64,000 bases of DNA, taken from assembly GCF_020735465.1 (NCBI RefSeq), contig NZ_CP085935.1, forward strand, positions 620,001-684,000, written 5' to 3'. This document shows positions 54,581-63,113 of the stretch, one piece after another. The position numbers were made by a program, and so were the translations under genes. The notes below the pieces were generated by a model. It saw only the letters and a program-made list of their open reading frames with translations, searched no databases and was not told the DNA's origin. The DNA comes from Collinsella stercoris DSM 13279 (GTDB lineage Bacteria; Actinomycetota; Coriobacteriia; Coriobacteriales; Coriobacteriaceae). The first letter of the stretch is position 1; every line of letters starts with the position of its first letter.

Positions 54581-54899
54581 AGGCTGCCTCATTCTTTGGC
54601 CGCTAAGTTGCTCGTTTGTTTAAGTGTCCGTGCGCCGAATTTCTCGAAATAACACGGCTGCACCGGTGCTTTCACGTTAAATAAGGCGCATTGACGTAGC
54701 CTTGCTTGCCAAAGGGCCGTATTGCCGCTGGGGAAACTTGTCGCCCACCGCGGGGGTCGCTTGGTCTGCCGGGTGGTCGTGCGGTGGTCGCGGACGGACA
54801 TAGCACTCGCGACGCCCGCCGGGACCCGCTCTACCCGCCAAGATGGGGATCGCCTCATGGCCGGGCGTAAGGTAGTTTGCTCGCACCCGGCCGGCGTGC
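54581..54899. other. Spacer downstream of the export operon
   Basis: About 320 bases with no gene. A GC-rich hairpin (54859-54892, GGCCGGGCG/CACCCGGCC) just after the operon's last stop may be its terminator, though it lacks a T-run on the minus strand. Confidence 0.4.
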
Positions 54900-56135
54900 T
54901 TACTGATACCGCAGGCACTCGACGGGGTCGAGCTTGGCGGCGCGGCGAGCGGGGTAGTACCCAAAGACCAGGCCGATCACGATCGAGATACCCACCGCAA
55001 TGGCTATGGCGCCCGGCTCGATCGCCGGCGTGAGTGCGGCGCCCGTGCTGCCCATGCCGGTCATCGATCCGAGGTCGAACCCGAGCGCGCCCGCCCCGAA
55101 GGCGAGGCCCCAGGCGATCGCGTACCCGGCGAGCGTGCCGATGATGCCGCCGGACACGCACAGCGTCGCGCTCTCGGTGAGGAACTGCAGCGTGATGTCG
55201 CGCCCCCGCGCGCCGAGCGCCCTGCGCACGCCGATCTCGCGTATGCGCTCGGTTACGTTGGTGAGCATCATGTTCATGATGCCGATACCTCCCACAAGGA
55301 GCGAGATGCCGGCGACCGCGCCCATGATGAGCTGGAAGGACATCATGAAGGTGTCGAGCTGGTCGATTGAGGACTTCATCGACCACACGGAGACCATCGA
55401 CTCGAGCTCATCCTCGGCGATGCCCTTGAGCTTGCCCACCTGCTCCACGGTCTGCTGCTGCACCGCCTCGATGTCGGCCCCTTCGCGCGCAAGGCCCACG
55501 ACGCTCGACAGGTAGTCCCAACCCTGGCCAAAGTCCTGGCGCACGGTCTCGGTGGGCATGTAGACATTGCAGTAGTCGGTTCCGGTCATGCCATCGTCCA
55601 CCACGCCCAGCACGGTGAAGCTCTTGCCGTTGAGCTGGATGGTCTTGCCCACGGCGTCGGCGCCGGGGCTGCCAAAGAACGCCTCGATGCCGTTGCGGCC
55701 GATCAGCGCCACGCGCGATTTGGACTCCTCCTCGGCGTCGGTGTAGATGCGCCCCTCCGCGAGCCGGGAGGCCGCGCCGGTCATCTCGAGGTACGTGGCG
55801 CTCGCGCCGGTGATGCCGACGCTCAGGCTCTTATCGCCCATCTGCACCTGGGAATAGCTGTCGTAGGTGCCCTCGATGGCCTCGTAGTCGGGCATGAGGC
55901 GGGCGAGGTCCTCGATGTCGTCCTCGTCGAGCGGGTAGCCGCAGTTGATATAGACGATGCGGGCGGCGTTGAGGCCCATGCCGCTGATGAGGCCGTTGCG
56001 CACGCCGCCGATCAGCGACGTCATGGCTATGACGGCCGCGATGCCGATGACGATGCCGAGGATGGTGAGCAGGCTGCGGCCGCGGTTGGCCTCCAGCGAG
56101 CGCATCGCCTCGCGCATAAGGTCGATGATGCTCAT
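54900..56135 (-). CDS. MacB-type FtsX permease of an ABC export system
   Basis: 411 aa. One N-terminal membrane helix (MREAMRSLEANRGRSLLTILGIVIGIAAVIAM, MacB hallmark), a periplasmic-type extracytoplasmic domain (about residues 45-285) and three C-terminal helices ending in ARRAAKLDPVECLRYQ, the typical FtsX-MacB tail. It forms a transporter with the ATPase whose stop overlaps its start by four bases, and probably with the adaptor upstream of that. Last gene of a five-gene minus-strand operon. Such systems export or extract peptides, lipids or antimicrobials. Confidence 0.9.
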   Translation of the reverse strand: MSIIDLMREAMRSLEANRGRSLLTILGIVIGIAAVIAMTSLIGGVRNGLISGMGLNAARIVYINCGYPLDEDDIEDLARLMPDYEAIEGTYDSYSQVQMGDKSLSVGITGASATYLEMTGAASRLAEGRIYTDAEEESKSRVALIGRNGIEAFFGSPGADAVGKTIQLNGKSFTVLGVVDDGMTGTDYCNVYMPTETVRQDFGQGWDYLSSVVGLAREGADIEAVQQQTVEQVGKLKGIAEDELESMVSVWSMKSSIDQLDTFMMSFQLIMGAVAGISLLVGGIGIMNMMLTNVTERIREIGVRRALGARGRDITLQFLTESATLCVSGGIIGTLAGYAIAWGLAFGAGALGFDLGSMTGMGSTGAALTPAIEPGAIAIAVGISIVIGLVFGYYPARRAAKLDPVECLRYQ

Positions 56136-57082
56136 CGCGGGCCTCCGATCGGGTTGAATGGTCCCTCAAGTGGGCGTGAGGGGGATGTGAGGGGGCTTAA
56201 GGACGAGCCACGGTCACCGTGCTCGTCCGGGACGCTTCCGTCGCCGCGCTCGTTCGGGATGTTCTGGTCGCCGCGCTCCTCTGACACGCCCCGACCACTG
56301 CGCTCCTCCGGCACGCCCCGACCTCCGCGCTCGACCGCCGCGCCTCGGTCGGTGTGCTCGATCGGCACGTAGGCGCCCTGGTAGATCCGCCCGTCGCGGA
56401 TCTGGACCGCGCGATCAGCTTCCGCGGCGACGCCGGGGTCGTGCGTGATGAGCACGATGGTCTTGCCGGCGCGCTTGAGGGCGTGGAAGGTGTCCAGGAC
56501 CTGCCTGCCGGTCGTCGAGTCCAGGTTGCCCGTGGGCTCATCGGCCAAGATGATGGCCGGGTCGTTCACCAGGGCGCGCGCGATGGCGACGCGCTGCATT
56601 TGGCCGCCCGAGAGCTCGTTGGTGCGATGGTCGTAGTGGTCGACCGGCAGGCCCACGGAGCGCAGGGCGTGCACGGCGCGCTTCTCGCGCTCGCGCCGCG
56701 GCACGTCGGTGTAGGCGAGCGGCAGCGTGACGTTGTCCAGCACGGTCATGCGGGGCAGCAGGTTGAAGCTCTGGAACACGAACCCGATGCGCAGGGCGCG
56801 CACCTCGGCGAGCTCGTCGTCGGTGAGCTCGGCCACGTTCAGCCCCTCGAGCAGGTACTTGCCGGAGGTGGGCGTGTCGAGGCAGCCGAGGATGTTCATG
56901 AGCGTGGACTTGCCGGAGCCCGAGGGACCGGTGATGGCCACGAACTCGCCGGGATACACGGAGAGCGACACGTCGTGCAGGATGTGCGCCAGGCCGGCAT
57001 CGCTTTCGAAGATGCGGTGGATGTGGCGGATGTCGATCACGGGGCGGGCGTGCATCGCATCTACGGGGCGCGCGGGCATCAC
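56132..57082 (-). CDS. MacB/LolD-type ABC ATPase with repetitive tail
   Basis: 316 aa. Walker A GPSGSGKST near 50-58, LNELSGGQMQRVAIARAL signature and ILADEPTGNLDS Walker B place it in the LolD/MacB ATPase group. After about residue 240 the C-terminus is an unusual 70-residue low-complexity extension built from four or so ERG-x(6-8)-(V/I)P-(E/D)E units, then a Ser/Pro-rich end; no such tail is normal for the family. The start overlaps the adaptor's stop (ATGA), and the stop overlaps the permease start, so all three are translationally coupled. Confidence 0.9.
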   Translation of the reverse strand: MMPARPVDAMHARPVIDIRHIHRIFESDAGLAHILHDVSLSVYPGEFVAITGPSGSGKSTLMNILGCLDTPTSGKYLLEGLNVAELTDDELAEVRALRIGFVFQSFNLLPRMTVLDNVTLPLAYTDVPRREREKRAVHALRSVGLPVDHYDHRTNELSGGQMQRVAIARALVNDPAIILADEPTGNLDSTTGRQVLDTFHALKRAGKTIVLITHDPGVAAEADRAVQIRDGRIYQGAYVPIEHTDRGAAVERGGRGVPEERSGRGVSEERGDQNIPNERGDGSVPDEHGDRGSSLSPLTSPSRPLEGPFNPIGGPR

Positions 57083-58560
57083 ATCACCGCCATTCCGCCG
57101 CCGACCGCACCGCCGCTGTCCATGGAGCCGTCCGCGCCCATGCTGCCGCCGGCGATCACGAGGACGTCGCCGTCGGCGAGCGGGGAGGCGGGCATGTCGG
57201 GATTTTGGTCGGACGCCGCGTCGTCGGGTTTCCCGACCACGGCGAAGTCGTCGTTCTTGGCCAGGACCTCGACGTCGACCCGCTCCATCTCCTGCGTCTC
57301 GGGGTCGGTCTGGCGGTTGACGTAATAGCTCGCGCCGTCATCGGTGAGCAGCGCCGTCGTGGGCACCATCACCACGTTGTCGATCTGCTGCGTGGTGAGG
57401 GAGACCTCCGCCGTCATGCCGGGCTTGAGGCGCGCGTCGGGGGCGTCGATGAGGATGTCGACGGCGAAGGTGGGCGAGCCCATGCCGTCGTAGGACATGG
57501 ACGAGCTGTCGGTCGACGCGATGGACGCGATGGCGGTGACGCGCCCCGTGAGCACGAGGTCGGCAAACGCCGGGCAGGTGATGGTCGCCGTCTGGTCCAC
57601 GGCGACGCTCGCGATGTCCTGCTCGTCCACCTGGATGGTCACCTTCATCTTGGAGAGGTCGGCGATCTGCATGAGCGGGCCGGTCGCGCCGGAGCCGCCC
57701 ATGTTGTCGGACAGGTCGGTGCCCACCTGCGCGTTGAGGGCGACGACGGAGCCGGCCGCCGGGGCCTTGACCGTGCGAAGGGCGGCCTTGGCGACGGCGT
57801 CGTCGTAGGCTGCCTGCGCCGACTCCACCGCCGCCTGCGCGGCGTTCACGGCCTGCTGGGCGCTCGAGACGTCGACGGCGGGCATCGAGCCGTCCTGTTG
57901 GGGCACGGCCGCCTGCGCCTTCGCGTCCTTGAGCGCCTGCTGCGCGGAGCCCAATTCGGACTTCGCCTGGCGCAGCGCGCGGTCGGCCTCGGCGACGGCG
58001 CGGTCGAGGTCGGGGTTCTTGATGGTCATGAGGACGTCACCCTCGTTGACCGCCTGGCCGGCGACGACGTTGATGGATTCGACCTGGCCGGTGACCTCCG
58101 GCGTGATGATGGTGGAGGACAGGGGCTGCAGGGTGCCCTTGGCGTCGACCACCGTCGAGAAGGTGCCGAGCATCGCGATGTCGGTGACGGGCTCCATGAC
58201 CTGCTCGGGCTGCTGGTTGAGGGCGGTGATGGTCACCGCGCCGCCGATCACGACGGCGGCGGCGATGCCCGCCGCGATGGCGCGGTGGATGATCTTCTTG
58301 CGGCGGCGTTCCGCGCGCTTGGCTTTGAGGGCGGCGTACGCCTCGGCGTCTGAGCCCTCGAGCGGCGTCCCCTCAACGGGTGCGCACGCGTCGAGCGCGG
58401 GGTCGTCGTGCGCCCGTCCGCCGCCGCCCGTCGAGGCCGGGCCACGGCGGATGACGGGGACGACCTCGGGCACCTTGAGCACGCGCGTCTCCTCGGGGGC
58501 GTCGCCGAGCGTATCGAGGAAGTCCTTCTTGGGGTCGCTGCCCTGGTTGTCGTGAGTCAC
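57079..58560 (-). CDS. MacA/HlyD-type membrane-fusion adaptor
   Basis: 493 aa. A 95-residue charged cytoplasmic lead is followed by one membrane helix (IAAGIAAAVVIGGAVTITAL), a barrel-sandwich hybrid half-motif (VEPVTG-like, GQVESINVVAGQAVNEGDVLM), a predicted coiled-coil hairpin (about 210-285: RAVAEADRALRQAKSELGSAQQAL and a Gln/Ala-rich return), the second half-motif and a beta-barrel. The C-terminus is Gly/Ser/Met-rich. In a monoderm it is extracytoplasmic and pairs with the MacB-type ATPase and permease encoded next. Start ATG has GAAAGGAACG upstream on its strand. The 42-base gap after the large permease suggests continued co-transcription. Confidence 0.88.
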   Translation of the reverse strand: MTHDNQGSDPKKDFLDTLGDAPEETRVLKVPEVVPVIRRGPASTGGGGRAHDDPALDACAPVEGTPLEGSDAEAYAALKAKRAERRRKKIIHRAIAAGIAAAVVIGGAVTITALNQQPEQVMEPVTDIAMLGTFSTVVDAKGTLQPLSSTIITPEVTGQVESINVVAGQAVNEGDVLMTIKNPDLDRAVAEADRALRQAKSELGSAQQALKDAKAQAAVPQQDGSMPAVDVSSAQQAVNAAQAAVESAQAAYDDAVAKAALRTVKAPAAGSVVALNAQVGTDLSDNMGGSGATGPLMQIADLSKMKVTIQVDEQDIASVAVDQTATITCPAFADLVLTGRVTAIASIASTDSSSMSYDGMGSPTFAVDILIDAPDARLKPGMTAEVSLTTQQIDNVVMVPTTALLTDDGASYYVNRQTDPETQEMERVDVEVLAKNDDFAVVGKPDDAASDQNPDMPASPLADGDVLVIAGGSMGADGSMDSGGAVGGGMAVM

Positions 58561-58602
58561 GTTCGTTCCTTTCGTGTGTGCGGTCTGGAGCGCGGGTGCG
58601 TC

Positions 58603-61600
58603 CTACACGGCGTCTTCGCGCAGCGTCTGCACGATCGAGCCGGCACTTGACTTGCGTAAAGCATAGAGGGTCGAGAGCGCGAGCACGCCCACAACCAGGC
58701 CAATGGCGCCAAGCACCCAGCCGAGCGGCATCTCGAAGTCGAGCCCGGCAAAGCTCAGGCTCATCGCCTGGAAGACCATGAACGTCACCGCGGCGCCGAG
58801 CACGAGGCCGATGACGAGCCCGCGCAGGGCGTAGCTGGCGCATTCGAGGGCGATCATGCGCCAGAACGCGCGGTTGCCCATGCCGATGCTCTTGAGCATC
58901 GCGAATTCGCGGCGGCGCAGGATGATCGAGTTCGTGAGCGTGTTGAACACGTTGGCCACGGCTATGGCGGTCGTGATGGCGATGAAGCAGTTGATGAACA
59001 GCTGGATGGTCTCGTACATGACGCGCGCCTGGCGCACGTTCTCCGCGTTGTTGTTGAGGTACATCCGGTACCACTCGGCGCCGCTGAGGTCGCTGTCGAT
59101 CATCGCGTCCATCTCCGCCTCAACCGATCGCGGCTGCTCGGCCGCAAAGGAGAGGTAGGCGTACATGGTGTTGCCGTAGCGTCCCTCGCTCGCGTGGAAC
59201 GCGAAGGGTGCCGCGAGGCTGCCCGTCTCGACGTCTGACGCGATGTCCTCGGAGCCCTCGGCGAGCGCGGGGAGCGCGGAGGCGGGCAGGATGAGCGTCG
59301 GCCAGATCGAGGCGTATGAGGTGACGGCCTTGGGGAGGGTCTTGACGATCGCCTTGACGGGGAGCTCGAGGCTCTGGGCGAGCACGTCGTCCAAGGGGCG
59401 CGAGATCTGCTGGTACAGCGCCTCGTCGTATTCGTCGTACTGGGTTTCCCCCTCGTCCCTGTACCCCTCGTAGCGGGCGACCGGATCGCCGTTTTCGTCG
59501 ACGCCGATCTCGACGAAGGGGCTGTCCTCGATGGGCGCGATCTGGGTGAACAAGGTCGCGGTGCCGGTCGAGGTGAACAGGTCGCGCACCGAGTAGCGCC
59601 TGCCGTCGTTGGACTGCGTGCCGTTGAGGGCCACGGCGACGGGATGGTCGGGGTCGGAGTACGTGGCGCGGTCGAGTTCGTTCTCATCCAAGATCTCGTT
59701 CCAGGAGTCCTTATCCAAGAACAGGATGGATAGGGGGGCGTAGATCCGTCCGTCATCGGCTAGGCCGCGATCGGGCATGTCGTACTCCTCGCTGTTCGCG
59801 GTGAGCGAGTCGAGGTCGAGCATGCTCTGGTCGAAGCTGCCGTAGAGGGACGTCTGGAGCATGTAGCCCTCGCCCGTGGCCCCCTCGACGTGGGCCAGGG
59901 CGCGGTACGCGCGGTCGATGTCCGCGAGACCCTCGGCGGTCGACTCGTCCTCCTGGATCAGGCGGTTGAGGCCGACCTCGATGTCGCTGCCGCCGCTGTC
60001 CGCCACGCGCGTGAGGAATCCCAGGTAGTGCGAGATGGCGCCGGAGATGATGATGAGCGCGACCGACACCGCGAGCGACGCCACGGCGACGCGCCCCTTG
60101 GAGCTGGCGCGGGTGAGGTTGCGGTGCGCGAGCATCCCGGGCACGCCGGCGATGCGCATGCGCAGGCGGTCGAGGGCGCGGGCGGTGGAGGGGCGGCGGT
60201 GGCCGTCGCCATGAGCCGCCGTGCGCTGGCTTTTGCGCTCGCGGCGCGAGAGGCGCACGTCGCGCGATTGGCGGATGGCGTCGATGGCGGAGACGCGGCT
60301 CGCGCGCCATGCCGGGACCGTCGCGCTCATCAGCACGGTGAGGAGGGCGAGCAGCGCGGACAGCGCGATCACCAGCGGATCGACCGTGATGGCGGTGAGG
60401 CCCGTGCCCGCGAAGACCTCCTGGTCGATGAGCATCCCGATGCCCTCGCCCGCGATGTTGAACACCACGAAGGTGCCCGCCAGGCCAATCGCCAGGCCGG
60501 CGGGGATGCCGATGGCGGCCAGCATGAGGGCTTCGGCGTACACGCTGCGGCGCAGCTGGCGCTTGCTCGCGCCGAGGGAGGAGAGCAGGCCGAACTGGCG
60601 CGTGCGCTCGGACACGGCGATGGCGAACGAGTTGTAGATGAGCGAGACGGAGGCGACGATGACCACGCCGGAGAGGATGGCCGCCAGCGTGTAGAGCGTG
60701 CCCCAGATGGCGCGGTCGTCGACCAGGCCCTGGTAGCGCAGCAGGCCGTCGTGCAGGTGGGCCGCCGGCCAATCGGCCGTCTGGGCGGACGATTGCGACG
60801 GGTCGACCTCAGCGGACGCCGCGTTCGATGCGCCGGTGTACTCCTCGACCAGGGCGTCGATGTCCGCCCGCGTTGACAGGTTGGTGGCGAGATAGGCGCT
60901 CGCGACATGTCCGGTTGCGTTGGGCGAGGCGACGAACGCCTGGTAGCCGGGACCGCTCGAGTCCCATTGGTCGTAGATGCCCTCGTCCGAGGGGGCGTAA
61001 AAGCCGACGACCTTGAACGTCTGGGCGGGCGCGGGGTCGGCGAGGTACTCCGATATGACGTCGCCTTTGGGGCTCTCCGTGGTAAAGAGTGCCTCGTCGT
61101 AGCGGCAGGGGTACTCGTCGTTGGTTTCGGGATCGATGAACATGCGCTGGCCGAGCGACACCTCCATGGTGCTGCCGATCCCGAGCTCGCCGTCCCACGC
61201 GACGCGCGGCACGGTGTCGTCGCGGCCGGTGGTGGGCAGGCTGTCGTACAGCCATGAGCCGCCGGTGGTGTTCAGCCCCTTGAGGTCCCGCGGGAGCACG
61301 ATCTCGTCGGGCGCCTGGGGTTCGCGTCCCTCGGCGATGGCGGGAAGCGGCTTGAGGTCGCCCACGGCATCGGCGGTGGGCCATTCGTGCGCGCTCAGGT
61401 ACCGGCCCCAATACCCCTCAAAGCTGACGGGCATGAGCGCGTCGCCATATGAGACGCGCTCGTAGATCCGCTCGATACGGGGGTCGCTCCGCAGGGACGC
61501 GAGGTCGGCGTCGCTTGCGTCCACCAACTCGACCTGCCAGGTGCCCTCGGTGACGATCTCGGCTTTGAGCAGGCCCTGGTACAAAGTGACGACGCTCGTG

Positions 61601-61746
61601 AAGATGGCAGTGATGAGCGCGCAGGACAGGGCGATGCCGATGACGGAGACGATGCTGCGGGATCGGTTGAGCTTGAGCGAGCGCGCGGCAAAGCGCCAAA
61701 AGACGCCGCCGCGCGGCGTTGCGGTGTCGTGTTCGCGGGTGGTCAT
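58603..61746 (-). CDS. Large FtsX-type ABC permease
   Basis: 1047 aa. A first helix (SLKLNRSRSIVSVIGIALSCALITAIF), a long extracytoplasmic domain (60-340), an FtsX domain (ILSGVVIVASVSLIYNSFAIAVSERTRQFGLLSSLGAS) and a cluster of helices, then a second helix-plus-domain unit (560-840) and a final FtsX domain (VFNTLTNSIILRRREFAMLKSIGMGNR). This double layout matches the BceB/VraG-like and YknZ-type macro-permeases that detect or export antimicrobial peptides. It begins one base after the partner ATPase's stop. Histidine-kinase-linked regulation is common for this type. Confidence 0.88.
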   Translation of the reverse strand: MTTREHDTATPRGGVFWRFAARSLKLNRSRSIVSVIGIALSCALITAIFTSVVTLYQGLLKAEIVTEGTWQVELVDASDADLASLRSDPRIERIYERVSYGDALMPVSFEGYWGRYLSAHEWPTADAVGDLKPLPAIAEGREPQAPDEIVLPRDLKGLNTTGGSWLYDSLPTTGRDDTVPRVAWDGELGIGSTMEVSLGQRMFIDPETNDEYPCRYDEALFTTESPKGDVISEYLADPAPAQTFKVVGFYAPSDEGIYDQWDSSGPGYQAFVASPNATGHVASAYLATNLSTRADIDALVEEYTGASNAASAEVDPSQSSAQTADWPAAHLHDGLLRYQGLVDDRAIWGTLYTLAAILSGVVIVASVSLIYNSFAIAVSERTRQFGLLSSLGASKRQLRRSVYAEALMLAAIGIPAGLAIGLAGTFVVFNIAGEGIGMLIDQEVFAGTGLTAITVDPLVIALSALLALLTVLMSATVPAWRASRVSAIDAIRQSRDVRLSRRERKSQRTAAHGDGHRRPSTARALDRLRMRIAGVPGMLAHRNLTRASSKGRVAVASLAVSVALIIISGAISHYLGFLTRVADSGGSDIEVGLNRLIQEDESTAEGLADIDRAYRALAHVEGATGEGYMLQTSLYGSFDQSMLDLDSLTANSEEYDMPDRGLADDGRIYAPLSILFLDKDSWNEILDENELDRATYSDPDHPVAVALNGTQSNDGRRYSVRDLFTSTGTATLFTQIAPIEDSPFVEIGVDENGDPVARYEGYRDEGETQYDEYDEALYQQISRPLDDVLAQSLELPVKAIVKTLPKAVTSYASIWPTLILPASALPALAEGSEDIASDVETGSLAAPFAFHASEGRYGNTMYAYLSFAAEQPRSVEAEMDAMIDSDLSGAEWYRMYLNNNAENVRQARVMYETIQLFINCFIAITTAIAVANVFNTLTNSIILRRREFAMLKSIGMGNRAFWRMIALECASYALRGLVIGLVLGAAVTFMVFQAMSLSFAGLDFEMPLGWVLGAIGLVVGVLALSTLYALRKSSAGSIVQTLREDAV

Positions 61747-61747
61747 C

Positions 61748-62428
61748 TTAGGCCCTCCGCTCGTCGCGCACGATGCGGCCGTCCTCGATGGCGATCACGC
61801 GGTCGGCCATGAGGGCCACGTTCTCGTCGTGCGTGATCACGATGAGGGTCTGCTTGAATCGCTTGTTCGACGCGCGCAGCAGGCTCATGATCTCCGCAGA
61901 GTTCTTGGAGTCGAGGTTGCCCGTCGGCTCGTCGGCGAGCACCACCGAGGGCGCGTTCATGAGGGCGCGCCCGATGGCCACGCGCTGCTGCTGGCCGCCG
62001 GAGAGCTGGTTGGGCAGGCAGTGCTCGCGCCCGCTGAGGCCGAGCGCCTGCACGAGCGACGAGAGCCGCTGCTCGTTGACGGGCCGCCCGTCCATGAGCA
62101 CGGGCAGCGTCATGTTCTCGACCACGTCGAGGACGGGGATGAGGTTGTAGAACTGGTAGATGAGGCCCACCTCGCGGCGGCGAAACACGGCGAGCTGCTC
62201 GTCGCTGCGGGCGAAGATGTCCTGGCCCTGCAACTTGACGGTTCCGCTCGTAGGGCGGTCGACGCCGCCCATGAGATGCATGAGCGTCGACTTGCCCGAC
62301 CCCGAGCTTCCGATGATCGCGATGAACTCGCCCGCCTCGACCGAGAAGCTCGCGTCGTTCAGGGCGGTGACCGCCGTGTCGCCCGTGCCGTACACGCGCG
62401 TGAGGTGCTCAACGGTGAGGATGTTCAT
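61748..62428 (-). CDS. ABC ATPase partner of the large FtsX permease
   Basis: 226 aa. Walker A GSSGSGKST, signature LSGGQQQRVAIGRAL and Walker B VVLADEPTGNLDS put it in the LolD/BceA/SalX group. ATG at 62428 was chosen because GAGGGAAGGACC precedes it on its strand and the family begins at MNILTVEHLTRVYG; an earlier in-frame ATG (62491) adds 21 non-homologous residues. One base separates its stop from the permease's start. First gene of the operon, transcribed from the repeat-rich spacer to its right. Confidence 0.92.
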   Translation of the reverse strand: MNILTVEHLTRVYGTGDTAVTALNDASFSVEAGEFIAIIGSSGSGKSTLMHLMGGVDRPTSGTVKLQGQDIFARSDEQLAVFRRREVGLIYQFYNLIPVLDVVENMTLPVLMDGRPVNEQRLSSLVQALGLSGREHCLPNQLSGGQQQRVAIGRALMNAPSVVLADEPTGNLDSKNSAEIMSLLRASNKRFKQTLIVITHDENVALMADRVIAIEDGRIVRDERRA

Positions 62429-62573
62429 GGTGGTCCTTCCCTCGTGCAGATTGGTATCTACGATACTGGGCTTTCGTCCTTTCCGCACCATGACCCGCGT
62501 GTGACAGTTCTGTCATGCGGGGGATGTCGGCCCTCAGCTGCCCTCGGCGGTTCCTGCGCGCGAGGTATATCCC
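62429..62573. other. Leader region of the ABC export operon
   Basis: Holds the ribosome site of the ATPase gene and, presumably, its promoter. I cannot pick a confident -35/-10 pair on the minus strand. Confidence 0.35.
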
Positions 62574-62815
62574 GGCGAGCAAGGTACGACCCACCGGGCG
62601 AGGTGTGTCCGCTAACAAGGTACGACCCACCGGGCGAGGCGCGTCCCGCCGAGCAAGGTGTGCCCCGCCGGCAAAGTACATTCCGCAGAGCAAGGTGTGC
62701 CCTGCCGGCAAGGTGCATCCCGCAGAGCAAGGTGTGCACTGCCGGCAAGGTGCATCCCGCAGAGCAAGGTGTGCACTGCCGGCAAGGTGCATCCCGCAGA
62801 GCAAGGTATGTTTCA
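62574..62815. repeat. Degenerate tandem array ending in 37-bp units
   Basis: From about 62574 GCAAGGT- and CCCRCC-containing half-units of 18-19 bases recur. From 62674 they form 37-base units starting GCCGGCAAGGTGCATC (62704, 62741 and 62778 are near-perfect, the first at 62667 less so). No spacer variety, so not a CRISPR. The array lies between the kinase gene and the export operon. Confidence 0.85.
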
Positions 62816-62875
62816 TCGAGTGTGCACAAAACCAACGTTTGAGGGGCGTCAAACGTTGGTTTTGCACACACTCGA
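62816..62875. terminator. Long palindrome, likely bidirectional terminator
   Basis: Arms 62816-62842 and 62849-62875 (27 bp, 25 matches) enclose a six-base GGGGCG loop. The core CCAACGTTTGA/TCAAACGTTGG is followed on each strand by TTTTG. It would isolate the kinase transcript from the export operon, and may also be a mobile or dispersed repeat. Confidence 0.7.
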
Positions 62876-63113
62876 CGCGCCGAGGGCACGTTGGTCGGTG
62901 CGGGTACGCAGGCGGACGCGCGAACGCTCACTCGACGCGCGCGTGTGGGCGGGTCGGTACGGGATGGCGTACGAGCGCGTTCAGGTCGACACGGGTTGTC
63001 GTGCGGCCGCGGGTCGGAACGGGTCGGCGCGCGTGTGCGCGGGCGTTCAGGTCGGTACGGGCCGGCACGTGCCCGTGCGTGCGGCCTGACCCGTACCCGC
63101 GCGCACGTCGGCG
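62876..63113. repeat. GC-rich low-complexity spacer with GGGTCGGTACGGG motifs
   Basis: About 240 bases of degenerate GCG/GGTCGG repeats; GGGTCGGTACGGG, GGGTCGGAACGGG and AGGTCGGTACGGG occur in order at about 62952, 63012 and 63050. No gene is supported. Confidence 0.55.

Noticed and set aside
54589..55386. A 265-codon minus frame running past the MacB-type gene's end
   Set aside because: Frame shadow of the permease gene continuing into non-coding DNA; Arg/His-rich with no domain.
62667..62815. Possible CRISPR array
   Set aside because: The 37-base units are contiguous, without unique spacers, and no cas genes are near.
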